64,000 nucleotides of DNA from JAGOTP01 sp964598725 (GTDB lineage Bacteria; Patescibacteriota; Patescibacteriia; 2-12-FULL-60-25). Position 1 is the stretch's first letter. The number at the start of each line of letters is the position of its first letter. Below, in pieces: positions 24,416-32,848 of the stretch. The position numbers were made by a program, and so were the translations under genes. The stretch lies in the NCBI GenBank assembly GCA_964598725.1, contig CAZRCW010000002.1, positions 310,001 through 374,000 of the forward strand. Reading direction: 5' to 3'. Under the pieces are notes generated by a model. The model saw nothing but the letters and a program-made list of their open reading frames with translations, searched no databases and was not told where the DNA came from.

Positions 24416-24483
24416 CGCCTACATTTTGCAGCGCTACCGTGAGTTAACCGATCAAAAGTACACCTTGCAGACCATCAGCGACG

Positions 24484-24513
24484 TTGACTTCGGTGGGAAT
24501 ATTTGATTACATG
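24484..24513 (+). promoter_or_regulatory. Promoter of the accessory gene at 24582
   Basis: TTGACT, 18-bp spacer, TACATG, in the 166-nt gap between the sugar transferase and the accessory gene. Confidence 0.5.
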
Positions 24514-24581
24514 TTCGCCAGATCTTTTCCTTACAGACGCCCATCTCACACCCCGACCCGCAGAAAGGTAGCAGACCCGGA

Positions 24582-25103
24582 ATGGCCCACAAAATTCTCA
24601 CACTCGCAGAAGCTCTCCGTGAGGGCATGGAATCGGAAGGACGTGCGCTCGACGCCATCCTCGCCGAGGCTTTCGCAAAGCGAGGACTTCCTGCTCCCGT
24701 CTACAACACCTACCCGGACGGAACGCCACGCTGCGCCGTCCGACATCCGACCGCACCGGAGCTCGAGCTCAGTCTGACGTTCCACCAGTTTGATCCGGTC
24801 TACTACATGGATCTTGAACCTCAAGCCATCCTCGCAATCCACCGGGACCCGCACATGGTGGACTGGGTGACGCTCGTCATGCACGGCTCGGGCAAGGACG
24901 GAACGAACCGTCAGCAGGTCACGGGCCCGTTCCACAACAACGCACGCCCTCTGTACGAGGGTTACCTCGCGGGAGTCGAAGGAGCCAGCGCCCCATTCAT
25001 CCGCTGGGAAGATCAACAACTCGGCTACGCCCACTTCCACGATCGTGAGAAGGCCCTGACCATCGCCCGCTGGATGGTCGAGCACTTCTTCACGCTCCAA
25101 TAA
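24582..25103 (+). CDS. Hypothetical accessory protein, 173 residues
   Basis: No family recognised. A helical N terminus (LTLAEALREGMESEGRALDAILAEAF) is followed by a beta-rich part with many aromatic residues and histidines (LTFHQFDPVYYMDLEP, VTLVMHGSGKDG) and a C-terminal helix (KALTIARWMVEHFF). Soluble. The coding stretch interrupts what looks like one glycan locus (sugar transferase, then two glycosyltransferases) and carries its own promoter and terminator, so it is probably an insertion without a role in that pathway. Confidence 0.65.
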   Translation: MAHKILTLAEALREGMESEGRALDAILAEAFAKRGLPAPVYNTYPDGTPRCAVRHPTAPELELSLTFHQFDPVYYMDLEPQAILAIHRDPHMVDWVTLVMHGSGKDGTNRQQVTGPFHNNARPLYEGYLAGVEGASAPFIRWEDQQLGYAHFHDREKALTIARWMVEHFFTLQ

Positions 25104-25104
25104 A

Positions 25105-25164
25105 CACCACACCCCGCGACGCTCACCCTGAGCGCTCCTGCTCGGGGTGTGGTGTTCGCGTTTT
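25105..25164 (+). terminator. Nested hairpin terminator of the accessory gene
   Basis: CACCACACCCCG pairs with CGGGGTGTGGTG (25105-25116 and 25143-25154), enclosing an inner CGCTCA-CCC-TGAGCG hairpin. The tail TTCGCGTTTT resembles the TTTTGCGTTTT tail of the 45-kb array elements. Confidence 0.7.
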
Positions 25165-25211
25165 AAAGACCTGTGGATGCACGTCGCTTGCTCGCCTGCT
25201 AGGCTTTTGCC

Positions 25212-26306
25212 ATGCGGATCGCTTTGGTTCACGACTATTTGATGCAGGATGGTGGCGCCGAGCGTACGCTGCTTGCGATGCATCGCCTTTTTCCAAACGC
25301 ACCGATCTTCACGCTCTTCTACGATCCAAAGAAGGTCCATCCCGACTTCACCAAAGCCAAAATCATCCCGTCGTTTCTCAACAAATTCCCGTTTGCCCCG
25401 CAAAAATACCAGTGGTACTTGCCGCTCATGCCGCACGCGGCTGAAGCCATCGATCTGACAGGCTACGATGTGATTTTGTCGTCGTCTTCGAGTATCGCGA
25501 AGGGCATTATTGCTCCGCCTGGCGCAATTCACATCTGTTATTGTCATAACCCGACCCGTTTCTTGTGGCAGGAACGTCATGGCTATGTGAATGATCTCCC
25601 GCAGCCAAGCATCATCAAGCGCTTGCTCCCGTTTTACCTCCATCATCTCCGCCAGTGGGATGTGATCGCCGCCGACCGACCGGACGTGCTCCTCACCAAC
25701 AGCAAAACCTCACAAGAACGCATTCGTCGCTTCTATCGTCGCGAAGCAAAGGTCCTCTATCCCCCAGTCGATACGCATCTCATTCAAGCCTCTGGCGATA
25801 ATAAGGGCTATTGGCTGATCGGTGGCCGACTTGTTGGCTATAAGCGTTTCGATCTAGCGGTGGCTGCCTTCGCTCACTTGAATTTGCCGCTCAAAGTCTT
25901 CGGCGTCGGTCCGGAATTAAAGCGATTGAAGGCCATGGCTGGTCCAAAAACCGAATTCGTTGGAGCTATCGATGAATCGACGAAATTTGAGCTTTACCGT
26001 GACGCGATCGGCTTCCTCTACCCGCATATTGAAGATTTCGGCATTACCGCCATCGAAGCCATGTCAGCCGGAAAACCCGTCATCGCCTACGGCAAGGGCG
26101 GAATTACGGAAACATTGATCGATGGAAAGACCGGCAAGCTCTTTCACACCCAGACCTGGCAAGCGATCGCGAATGCGATTCTGCGCTTCCAACCCGACCA
26201 GTTCTCGCACAGCGAGATTCGTGCCCACGCCGAACAATTCTCCCAAGAACGCTTCGCTCGTGAGCTAAAAGCAGCGATCAGCGAAGCGACCGGACAGCCG
26301 GTATGA
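25212..26306 (+). CDS. Glycosyltransferase family 4 protein
   Basis: 364 residues with a GT-B fold. N-terminal LVHDYLMQDGGAERTL is typical of GT4 enzymes; the C-terminal domain has the sugar-nucleotide motif EDFGITAIEAMSAGKPVIAYGKGGITET. It would add a sugar to a lipid-linked or surface glycan. Its last codons overlap the next glycosyltransferase gene (ATGA), so the pair is translationally coupled. Confidence 0.92.
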   Translation: MRIALVHDYLMQDGGAERTLLAMHRLFPNAPIFTLFYDPKKVHPDFTKAKIIPSFLNKFPFAPQKYQWYLPLMPHAAEAIDLTGYDVILSSSSSIAKGIIAPPGAIHICYCHNPTRFLWQERHGYVNDLPQPSIIKRLLPFYLHHLRQWDVIAADRPDVLLTNSKTSQERIRRFYRREAKVLYPPVDTHLIQASGDNKGYWLIGGRLVGYKRFDLAVAAFAHLNLPLKVFGVGPELKRLKAMAGPKTEFVGAIDESTKFELYRDAIGFLYPHIEDFGITAIEAMSAGKPVIAYGKGGITETLIDGKTGKLFHTQTWQAIANAILRFQPDQFSHSEIRAHAEQFSQERFARELKAAISEATGQPV

Positions 26307-27385
26307 AGATCCTGTTCGATGCACGACCGTTGACGATTCCCTCGCCTGGAGGCGTTACACGACTGACCCGGTCCTTGCTGCAAGCCGTCGCCGAATCGCT
26401 TCCCGAAGAGACCTGTCTTTTCGGTACGACTGGAATACGTGAACTCCCTCTTGGATTAGAGCTCCCGAAAAATAGTCGACGTCTTCATCTTTCATTACCA
26501 AATAAAGTCGTGAGCAGCCTGACGAGCCTCAAGCTCCGTTCATTTGAACAGTTGCTCGCTCGCGAGAAAGCAAACGTTCTTCTGCTACCCAATAACGGCC
26601 ACGTTGGTATCCCAAACATTCCCTACGGCCTCGTCGTTCACGATCTGTCATTTCTCGTCGAACCAAAATGGTTCAATTGGCGGGGCCAAATCTGGCACAA
26701 GATCGTCCATGCGCGACAGGTCATGAGCGGAGCGACCCGCCTGTTCGCCGTTTCTGACTGGACCAAGTTCGCGCTCATGCTGCATTTAGGAATTCCAGCC
26801 GAGAAAATTGATGTCTTGCAGATCCCTCGTCAGAACACAGCCGTAACCCCCAGCGAACTCCCGGAACAAGTCCGTAACAAAAAATACATCCTCTGCCTTG
26901 GACGGCGTGATGCCCGTAAAAATGCGAGCTGCGTTGTCGAGGCGATGAAACAAGTTCATAAAGATCCACGCTTCGCCGATGTTCACCTCGTGATTGTTGG
27001 TGGTTACGACGCTCCACTTCCCGATCAACGCTCCATCGTTCTTCCACGCGTCAGCGATGAAACCTTGTACGCACTCTATCGTTCGGCGGAGCTATTCTTA
27101 TACCCGAGTTGGTATGAAGGTCTCGGATTACCGCTCCATGAAGCCTATCTTTTTGATACACCAAGCGTTTCGGCTTCAACAACCGCCTTACCTGAAACCG
27201 CACCAGAAGGAACGATCTTCGCACCGCCGTTTAAGCCGCATCTTTGGGCCTTAGCGATCAAAACTGCATTAGAGAAAAGGATGAAAGAGCCTAAAAAGGT
27301 TATGGTGACCAAACAAATTGAACCCCCCAACTGGCGTGCTACTGTTCAGCCGATTCGGGATTTTTTGTTGAGTTTTAAGAAATAA
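26303..27385 (+). CDS. Glycosyltransferase family 4 protein, second
   Basis: 360 residues, GT-B fold. DARPLTIPSPGGVTRLTRSLL at the N terminus (key parts), C-terminal LCLGRRDARKNASCVVEAM and YPSWYEGLGLPLHEAYLFDTPSVSAS give the GT4 donor-binding site with the E-x7-E pattern. It works after or beside the preceding enzyme in the same glycan pathway. No terminator is obvious directly after the stop; the accessory gene at 27484 converges on it. Confidence 0.92.
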   Translation: MKILFDARPLTIPSPGGVTRLTRSLLQAVAESLPEETCLFGTTGIRELPLGLELPKNSRRLHLSLPNKVVSSLTSLKLRSFEQLLAREKANVLLLPNNGHVGIPNIPYGLVVHDLSFLVEPKWFNWRGQIWHKIVHARQVMSGATRLFAVSDWTKFALMLHLGIPAEKIDVLQIPRQNTAVTPSELPEQVRNKKYILCLGRRDARKNASCVVEAMKQVHKDPRFADVHLVIVGGYDAPLPDQRSIVLPRVSDETLYALYRSAELFLYPSWYEGLGLPLHEAYLFDTPSVSASTTALPETAPEGTIFAPPFKPHLWALAIKTALEKRMKEPKKVMVTKQIEPPNWRATVQPIRDFLLSFKK

Positions 27386-27430
27386 CAACGCGCCCGTCCC
27401 AGAAGGGAATGCGGGAGAGCGCATTGCCCG

Positions 27431-27473
27431 GGAACGGACGCTGTAAGACGTCGCGACTTGAGTTGTCCGTTCC
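27431..27473 (-). terminator. Hairpin after the accessory gene at 27484
   Basis: GGAACGGAC pairs with GTCCGTTCC across a 25-nt loop; a second small stem ATGCG/CGCAT lies just beyond. There is no clear U tract. Confidence 0.5.
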
Positions 27474-27483
27474 TCCTTTGCAT

Positions 27484-28026
27484 TCAGGCTTCCATGACCT
27501 GCTCATGGCCCAAACCCAACTCGTCAGACACTCCCCTGATTTGATCACCAGGGTTGCACGATCTGAATTGGATCAGGTCCTCCTCGCCTTCTCGAGGCGT
27601 TACGACTCGTACGAGTCGCTCTCCCGCATCCGTTTCGACGAGCTTCTGGAGCTGCATCGTCGTCGGATACTCAACCAGCCATTCGGCCGCTGAAGCGATG
27701 CGACATCGTTTCGGGTTATACGTCAACGGCCCGCCGTTCACGAAGACGTCTTCGCCGTCCTCCTGGACCTGACACACGATCGACGTATCACCTTCGTTGA
27801 TCACTACCAGAAGGACCTTTCGCTCAGCGAAGGCGAGTGCATACGCGTCTCCATCGAAGTCGAGAGTGGCCTCATCGACACCTTCAGGCAGATCGCCGCT
27901 CAACTGAATCTGATCACCGTTCTCGTCGATCGTCAGGAAGATGGCGACCCTGACCCAGGCCTCCGTCACGCTGTGCACGGAGACCTGATTACCGATCCGG
28001 AGCTTCTTCATCGTTTCATCACTCAT
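27484..28026 (-). CDS. Hypothetical accessory protein, 180 residues
   Basis: No family recognised. Acidic, soluble and beta-rich: repeats of short strands such as VSVHSVTEAWVRVAIFLTI, ALAFAERKVLLVVINEG and LVRVVTPREGEEDL. The start MSDETMKK is chosen because a GGGGG purine run lies about 6 nt upstream; a longer frame to 28074 lacks support. It converges on the glycosyltransferase pair and is separated from the surface-protein promoter by about 130 nt. Confidence 0.6.
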   Translation of the reverse strand: MSDETMKKLRIGNQVSVHSVTEAWVRVAIFLTIDENGDQIQLSGDLPEGVDEATLDFDGDAYALAFAERKVLLVVINEGDTSIVCQVQEDGEDVFVNGGPLTYNPKRCRIASAAEWLVEYPTTMQLQKLVETDAGERLVRVVTPREGEEDLIQFRSCNPGDQIRGVSDELGLGHEQVMEA

Positions 28027-28153
28027 ACGACCCCCATGCTTTGCAGATCGGACAGGAACCAATTCCTGTAACAACTGCCGATACCCAGCCTCTTCTTTTG
28101 CCGATTATTTGTCAATATTTCCCTTATTTAAGCCAATAAATGCGTCGCGCATC

Positions 28154-28282
28154 TTGACAAAATAACAAAATATGCTATACTACCTGGTTCATTTAGACTA
28201 GCAAGGATCGTTGCTAGTGGCGTTTTTGAAACGTTGAAGATGCAAAGTAGGACGAAATCGTGACAACGATGCGTCTTTCTTT
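28154..28282 (+). promoter_or_regulatory. Strong promoter and structured leader of the surface protein gene
   Basis: TTGACA, 16-bp spacer, TATACT (28176-28181). The leader of about 95 nt carries CTAGCAA-GGATCG-TTGCTAG at about 28197-28216 and a CGTTT-TTG-AAACG hairpin. This is the only backbone gene here with a long folded leader, as expected for a very abundant surface protein whose mRNA must be stable. Confidence 0.7.
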
Positions 28283-31183
28283 ATGTCTTTGATCTCCCCC
28301 ACCCGTTTGATGGCCCATGTCCGCAACCTCCGACGTACCCACGTCGTAGCGCTTGTCGTCCTCGTGGTTGGCGCAGTCCTCGCGACTCCGCTCTTCGCGA
28401 ACCAGTCCGGCTGGTCTTGGAACGATCGTTCCGGATTCTTGCCGTACCGTGATGGAACGAGCCTCGACTTGCTTTCCGCCAACGGCGGAAGCTGGCTCGC
28501 GTCTGACCATGATCGCGTCTATTCGATCAATGGCGACACCGTGAAAAACTTGACCAACACCGTCCACGGTCTTGGGCTTACCACGATTTCAACGCTCGCT
28601 TCGGATGATCAGAACTGGATCATCGGTGGCCGCAGTTTGAATTCGAACGGCGTTCAGGCTTTCCTGACCAACGGCAATACGTTCAGCAACGTCTCGAGCA
28701 TCTTCGGCAGTGGAGACAGTATGGATGCCACCGGCTACCACGGAACGTGGTACGGCCGTACGATCAAACAAGCAACAAAATACGATTCCGCTCGTTGGAC
28801 GGCCTTTAGTTTCAACCCAACAACCCTTGAAAAAACCCTCTTCCCGATGACCGATGGATTGAGCAATATGGAAGGCGGTTGTTTCACCGAAGGAACAGGC
28901 GTCAAAGCCTGTTTGGGTGAAACCCAGATCGTTCGTGCCGGCAACAATTGGTATCTCATCGGTGGCAACGCCGAAGTGACTAATGGCCAAGGCGCAACCA
29001 CCCAGTTCGCTAAAGGATCCATTTGGAAAATCGATGGCACGCGTTTAACGCGTCAGAACAACCTCCCAAGCTTCCGCTTTGTGAGCGGCGTGTGGCAGGG
29101 CAAAAACCAGGTCTTAGTCGCGACCAGCGATGTCGTCAGCAACCCATTTGCCGCCGACCACTACTGGGTCTTCGATGGTTCGACCTTGCGCGACGTTTCA
29201 GACACCGCACTCAGTGTCGGTCTGCTCTCGAACGATGCTCGTGAAGTCCGTGCCGCGAACGCCGGCGAAAGCTGGATGATCACCCTCGGCAAGAACCTCA
29301 TCCGTTTCGACGGGGAGAACATGACGAGCAATGACAAAACCCGTGACTACTTCACGACCGTGACTTCTAACGGCCAGGGTGTCTACATGCTGGGCGGTGC
29401 CGTCTCGACGCCTGACCAGGCGTTCGCGACGCAGCCACTGACGGCTAAATTGGTTGAAGTCCGTGAAGACATGAACGTCGCCGTTCCAAATCCAACCAAC
29501 ATGATCTCGCGTTTGCGCGGTCCAAGCATCAAAGTTACCGCAATTCCAAAAGATAACGTGATCGGTGATGGTAAAACCTTCACGTTCCGTGTGACGGCTG
29601 AAGATGCCGACGGCATCGCGAGCACCTCGGTCTACGTCAGCGGCGCTAAGCTCAAGACGTGTACGACCAAAACGTGTGAATTCACCCAGACCTACTACAC
29701 GAACGGTCAGCCAACACGCACGATCGAATTCATGGGCGGTGCAACCGACAAGCTCGGTTACTCCAACCAGAGCAAAGCTCAGACATTGACCATCGATCTT
29801 GCTTCGACCATCAGCTCGTCTAACGACAAGCTTGGTCAGACAGATCCAACCGGTCGTGTCATGACGCTTCCAAACAATACGACCTGGAATCACGACACGG
29901 CTTCCGGTCTCGCTTGGACGGTCTGGCGTCAGCCAACTCAGACAGCCTTGAAGAGCAACGAACAAACGACCATCGTCTTCGCTGCTCAACAAGCGTCTGG
30001 TCTCGGTCGCGTGAATATCTTGGTCAACGGCGACAACGCCCGCACCTGTGATTTCACCAGCGCAACCGACATCCGCTTGTGTACGGTGACCTTGTCCGGC
30101 AGCGACTACCCAGCCGCGACCGACATCTTCATCAACGCTCAGATCTTCAACAGCCAGAACACCGACAACCAGGCAATCTGGACGGATGGAATCCATGTTC
30201 AGCGCGCGACGAGCGTAGAAGACGGCGTCGCCACGAACCAACCGGTTCAGGCCGCCGCCACAACCCGCCCAGTTTACACGAGCTCGCTCACTATCACCCC
30301 AGATGTGACGACCGTGAGCCGCGGAACAACGCTCGCCATCAAAACCAAAAACGAGAACTCACTCTACGGCTTCTACAGCATCCAGATCTACCAGAACAAC
30401 CAGGTCATCAAGACTTGTTCCCCTGGTCCAGTGAAGGGTGTGATCGCCTGTGACGTGACGGTCGACACTTCCAAAATTCCCGTTGGTACTTCCCTCAGCT
30501 TCGTTGCGAAAGCGAACGACTTGTGGAGCAACACCCGCGTCGTCACCGTAACGGATACCTCGGTCCAACCTCAGCCCCTGAACGGCACAAGCCCAATCAG
30601 TGTCTGGAACTGGATGGCTCCCGATATCTCCGAAATGTACAACTGGCAGACGACCTACAGCGTCGGTGCCTGGTCGGCGAACGGCATCTCCCGTATCGAA
30701 ATGATCGTGGATGGCAAAGTAGCCCGCACCTGTTCGTTTGGCACAGCCAATGGCAACCGCGAATGTACAGTTACGCTCTCGACCAACGACTTCGCGGACA
30801 AGCACTCGCTCTCGGTCAACGCTCGCGTGACAGACGGCAAAGGCAACAAAGCCTGGTCCGATGTCCGCACGATCCTCGTCCGTCGCGTCTGGCAGGATGA
30901 TACGGCTGGCTTCATTCCAGCCTACGCCTCGATCCAAACCGACGATGCAACCGGCTACAACGTCGGTGAACGTATCACCTTCAAAGCCAAAGGTTGGTCT
31001 GAAAACAGCATCAAGCAAACGCAGATCTACCTCAACGGTGAGATGGTCGCGGATTGTCCAGGCGCTACTTGTCAGTTCACCTCGTCCCCAATCACCACCG
31101 ATCAGTTCGAATACCAGGCTCGCATCATTGACCTCTTCGGTCAGTCGACGTGGACCGGTGCGATCGGCATGAACAAGAAATAA
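28283..31183 (+). CDS. Large secreted surface protein with Ig-like disulfide repeats, 966 residues
   Basis: A signal/anchor helix (VVALVVLVVGAVLATPLF, about 22-39) precedes a propeller-like part with repeated WL/WI and G-G patterns (about 45-400: GGSWLASDHDRVYSI, QNWIIGGRSLNSNG, NNWYLIGGNAE). Five Ig-like repeats follow (about 430-960), each with a short cysteine pair, such as LKTCTTKTCEF, ARTCDFTSATDIRLC, IKTCSPGPVKGVIAC, ARTCSFGTANGNREC and VADCPGATC. It may be the S-layer or a major cell-surface protein; this rests on size, export, strong promoter and repeats. The DsbA-like protein at 11987 could make its disulfides. Confidence 0.75.
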   Translation: MSLISPTRLMAHVRNLRRTHVVALVVLVVGAVLATPLFANQSGWSWNDRSGFLPYRDGTSLDLLSANGGSWLASDHDRVYSINGDTVKNLTNTVHGLGLTTISTLASDDQNWIIGGRSLNSNGVQAFLTNGNTFSNVSSIFGSGDSMDATGYHGTWYGRTIKQATKYDSARWTAFSFNPTTLEKTLFPMTDGLSNMEGGCFTEGTGVKACLGETQIVRAGNNWYLIGGNAEVTNGQGATTQFAKGSIWKIDGTRLTRQNNLPSFRFVSGVWQGKNQVLVATSDVVSNPFAADHYWVFDGSTLRDVSDTALSVGLLSNDAREVRAANAGESWMITLGKNLIRFDGENMTSNDKTRDYFTTVTSNGQGVYMLGGAVSTPDQAFATQPLTAKLVEVREDMNVAVPNPTNMISRLRGPSIKVTAIPKDNVIGDGKTFTFRVTAEDADGIASTSVYVSGAKLKTCTTKTCEFTQTYYTNGQPTRTIEFMGGATDKLGYSNQSKAQTLTIDLASTISSSNDKLGQTDPTGRVMTLPNNTTWNHDTASGLAWTVWRQPTQTALKSNEQTTIVFAAQQASGLGRVNILVNGDNARTCDFTSATDIRLCTVTLSGSDYPAATDIFINAQIFNSQNTDNQAIWTDGIHVQRATSVEDGVATNQPVQAAATTRPVYTSSLTITPDVTTVSRGTTLAIKTKNENSLYGFYSIQIYQNNQVIKTCSPGPVKGVIACDVTVDTSKIPVGTSLSFVAKANDLWSNTRVVTVTDTSVQPQPLNGTSPISVWNWMAPDISEMYNWQTTYSVGAWSANGISRIEMIVDGKVARTCSFGTANGNRECTVTLSTNDFADKHSLSVNARVTDGKGNKAWSDVRTILVRRVWQDDTAGFIPAYASIQTDDATGYNVGERITFKAKGWSENSIKQTQIYLNGEMVADCPGATCQFTSSPITTDQFEYQARIIDLFGQSTWTGAIGMNKK

Positions 31184-31191
31184 ACAAAACA

Positions 31192-31226
31192 AAAACACCC
31201 CTGAGCGAAATGCTCAGGGGTGTTTT
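31192..31226. terminator. Bidirectional terminator
   Basis: AAAACACCCCTGAGC pairs perfectly with GCTCAGGGGTGTTTT over a 5-nt loop; it lies between convergent genes. Confidence 0.93.
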
Positions 31227-31228
31227 GC

Positions 31229-31885
31229 TTATTGCCCAAGCACGTCACCGATCGTCAGCTGAAGTTCCTCATCCAGCTTCTCAAGCGAGATTGTTTCACC
31301 GCTGAAATAGATCCGATCCTGGAACTCACGGACTTTTTTTAAGAGCTCGTCTTTTTTTCCCGAGTCAGCTGAGAATCGCTCCAGCTTCTGCAACCGCTGA
31401 TGCATCGCCTCAAGTTCTTTCTGCGCTTCTTGGGCATGCGTTTGGAGCGCGTCTGGCTGCGTCGACCAGAGCTCAATCCAAATCTCCGGACGAAGCAGCT
31501 CAATCTCTGTGCGCTCTGAACCATGAATCGCGCTCGCCGCTTCTTCCGACTCCATGAGCTGACCGAGCGTACGCAATCCCTGTTGTTCACGAACTCGCTT
31601 CAACAAATAAGCGGTCGTTGGTCGTACCGCGTCGCTCACCGCCTGCCACTCGGCTTCGGCACCATCGGCGCCCACAAAGCGCTGCACCGCTCTGCGCGCA
31701 GGCCAAGCCAGAACCGCATATTGCAACACTCGCCCAGCCAGCTCTGCCGAAGAGAGTGAGTTTTCACTTTCTGCATTCTCAATCAAAGCCAACGCATCCG
31801 CCAACTCTTCGGTCGGCAAATAATCAGCGATCACATCCAAAAAGCTTAAGAGCGCTGACCGATCCTGGGTATTCAAAAAGGACAT
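31229..31885 (-). CDS. Hypothetical helical protein, 218 residues
   Basis: No family recognised. Almost wholly alpha-helical and acidic, with a coiled coil near the C terminus (AQEAQKELEAMHQRLQKLERF). No signal or membrane segment. The -10 TATCCT, part of an extended TGCTATCCT, lies 12 nt before the ATG, with no SD. Its stop falls 3 nt from the shared terminator with the surface protein gene. Confidence 0.7.
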   Translation of the reverse strand: MSFLNTQDRSALLSFLDVIADYLPTEELADALALIENAESENSLSSAELAGRVLQYAVLAWPARRAVQRFVGADGAEAEWQAVSDAVRPTTAYLLKRVREQQGLRTLGQLMESEEAASAIHGSERTEIELLRPEIWIELWSTQPDALQTHAQEAQKELEAMHQRLQKLERFSADSGKKDELLKKVREFQDRIYFSGETISLEKLDEELQLTIGDVLGQ

Positions 31886-31968
31886 ACGAATGAGGAAAGG
31901 ATAGCATATTTGACTGCGTCTTTTCGAAATTAGTAAATATGGCTACCCACAGCCCTAATATGTCGACA

Positions 31969-31977
31969 TGCTATAAT
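31969..31977 (+). promoter_or_regulatory. Perfect extended -10 box facing the small-gene locus
   Basis: TGCTATAAT on the plus strand, without a good -35 box. A transcript starting near 31984 would run antisense to the 42-residue gene at 32055 and could reach the plus-strand frame at 32256. No established plus-strand gene explains it. Confidence 0.5.
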
Positions 31978-32002
31978 TTGACTCATCTGGCACCTTTGGA
32001 TA

Positions 32003-32040
32003 AAACAAAACCCCGCCTAACTTTTTGAGGGAAGGGCGGA
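32003..32040 (-). terminator. Terminator of the 42-residue gene
   Basis: Minus strand: CCGCC...GGCGG stem with a 17-nt loop, then GGTTTTGTTTT. Confidence 0.65.
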
Positions 32041-32054
32041 GGTAATGGGAGACC

Positions 32055-32183
32055 TTAACGGGTCTTCTTTCCTTTTCTAACTACTGTCTCTACAACTGCC
32101 GTCTTCTTGTGAGACTGAGCATATGCAACTGTTGCAAATTGCCCATTCCCTGCTTTTCTTCCAATCTTCATCTTGATAGACAT
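32055..32183 (-). CDS. Small basic protein, 42 residues
   Basis: MSIKMKIGRKAG... to VVRKGKKTR, with 11 Lys/Arg, no acidic cluster and no membrane segment. GAGGAAG lies 5 nt before the ATG, a good SD. A terminator follows 15 nt after the stop. The frame is too short for ordinary gene finders but has start signal, clean end and terminator. Function unknown; basic composition suggests nucleic acid binding. It sits at the 3' end of a strand that forms several perfect RNA hairpins upstream (32200-32604). Confidence 0.55.
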   Translation of the reverse strand: MSIKMKIGRKAGNGQFATVAYAQSHKKTAVVETVVRKGKKTR

Positions 32184-32199
32184 AGTCTTCCTCTAGGTT

Positions 32200-32604
32200 T
32201 ACTACGCCTCAGACTGCGGCGGGGAGTACTTATTTCCTCCTCTCGATCCAAGAACATGGAGAAGATCGAGAGGAACAAACAAGTCGTCGCGATGGGCGGT
32301 AACCACGCCCCAGGTTTTCACCTGGCATGCGATATCCGCCGACTGCGACGACTCATGACTCTCCTGAACACTGAAAGAGAGGGAAAGAAGCTAAGTTGCG
32401 AGATATTGCATGATAAGAGTAGTTTTCCACACCATGGACATTTTTAGAGGCCAGCCCTCTGTCCATTCAATTTTCTCCTACCAAACACAATATGATGTGG
32501 TAGGAACTTAATTAAACCACAACATCTTGTGTTACAGAAGTTTCTTATGTGGATAAAAAGGGCACAGACTGGGGAGAACTACCAATGCTCACCGTATCCT
32601 TATA
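32200..32604 (-). ncRNA. Candidate structured RNA or long leader, about 400 nt
   Basis: An extended -10 TGCTATAAG on the minus strand (32599-32606) precedes a run of strong stems: TCCTACCA/TGGTAGGA (about 32475-32505), AGTCGTCGC/GCGACGACT (about 32281-32365) enclosing GGCGG/CCGCC and CCAGGT-TTTC-ACCTGG, and CCTCTCGATC/GATCGAGAGG (about 32238-32273). They end just upstream of the SD of the 42-residue gene. No known RNA class (tmRNA, RNase P, SRP, 6S) matches what I can see. Strand and extent are inferred, since stems fold on either strand. Confidence 0.4.
32256..32447 (+). CDS. Possible 63-residue protein opposite the structured RNA
   Basis: A plus-strand frame MEKIERNKQVVAMG... ending HHGHF. 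It is plausible as protein (charged helix, FHLACDIRRLRRLM) but has no clear SD and overlaps the perfect hairpins of the opposite strand, one of which spans its start codon. It might be transcribed from the extended -10 at 31969. I give it little weight. Confidence 0.25.
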   Translation: MEKIERNKQVVAMGGNHAPGFHLACDIRRLRRLMTLLNTEREGKKLSCEILHDKSSFPHHGHF

Positions 32605-32652
32605 GCAAGTGGGTAAGATAACAATCTTTTTCCCTCAACCCAGCCATTTTCC

Positions 32653-32848
32653 TTGACAGCTTTGGGGTTTTCTCGTACACTCGCGCACGACTGTTAGAAG
32701 TGCGTTTTCCAGAGGCGTACCAACTTCCACTCCAAAAAGCCTTGTTTTCTTCCCCGGCTCGCGCCCACACTCTGGCGCTTCTTGCACGACGGAACCGCAG
32801 GGCTTTTGGAAGGCGGACGGAACCTGGACCACCAAACAGCTCAGTACT
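32653..32848 (+). promoter_or_regulatory. rpsA promoter and folded leader
   Basis: TTGACA, 17-bp spacer, TACACT (32676-32681) give a start near 32688 and a leader of about 160 nt with no SD before the ATG. In the leader CCAAAAAGCC (32732-32741) can pair with GGCTTTTGG (32801-32809), enclosing about 60 nt. S1 is known to repress its own translation in gammaproteobacteria by binding such a folded leader; the same use here is inference. Confidence 0.7.

Noticed and set aside
24546..25646. Minus-strand frame of 366 codons across the accessory gene and the first glycosyltransferase
   Set aside because: It overlaps two unrelated plus-strand genes and their terminator. No promoter or SD; a shadow created by GC-rich codons.
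29198..30241. Long minus-strand frame (347 codons) inside the surface protein gene, and another at 30359-31198
   Set aside because: They lie opposite a clearly coding, repeat-containing gene with a strong promoter. Their proteins are rich in Val, Asp and Arg, as expected of antisense shadows, and lack start signals.
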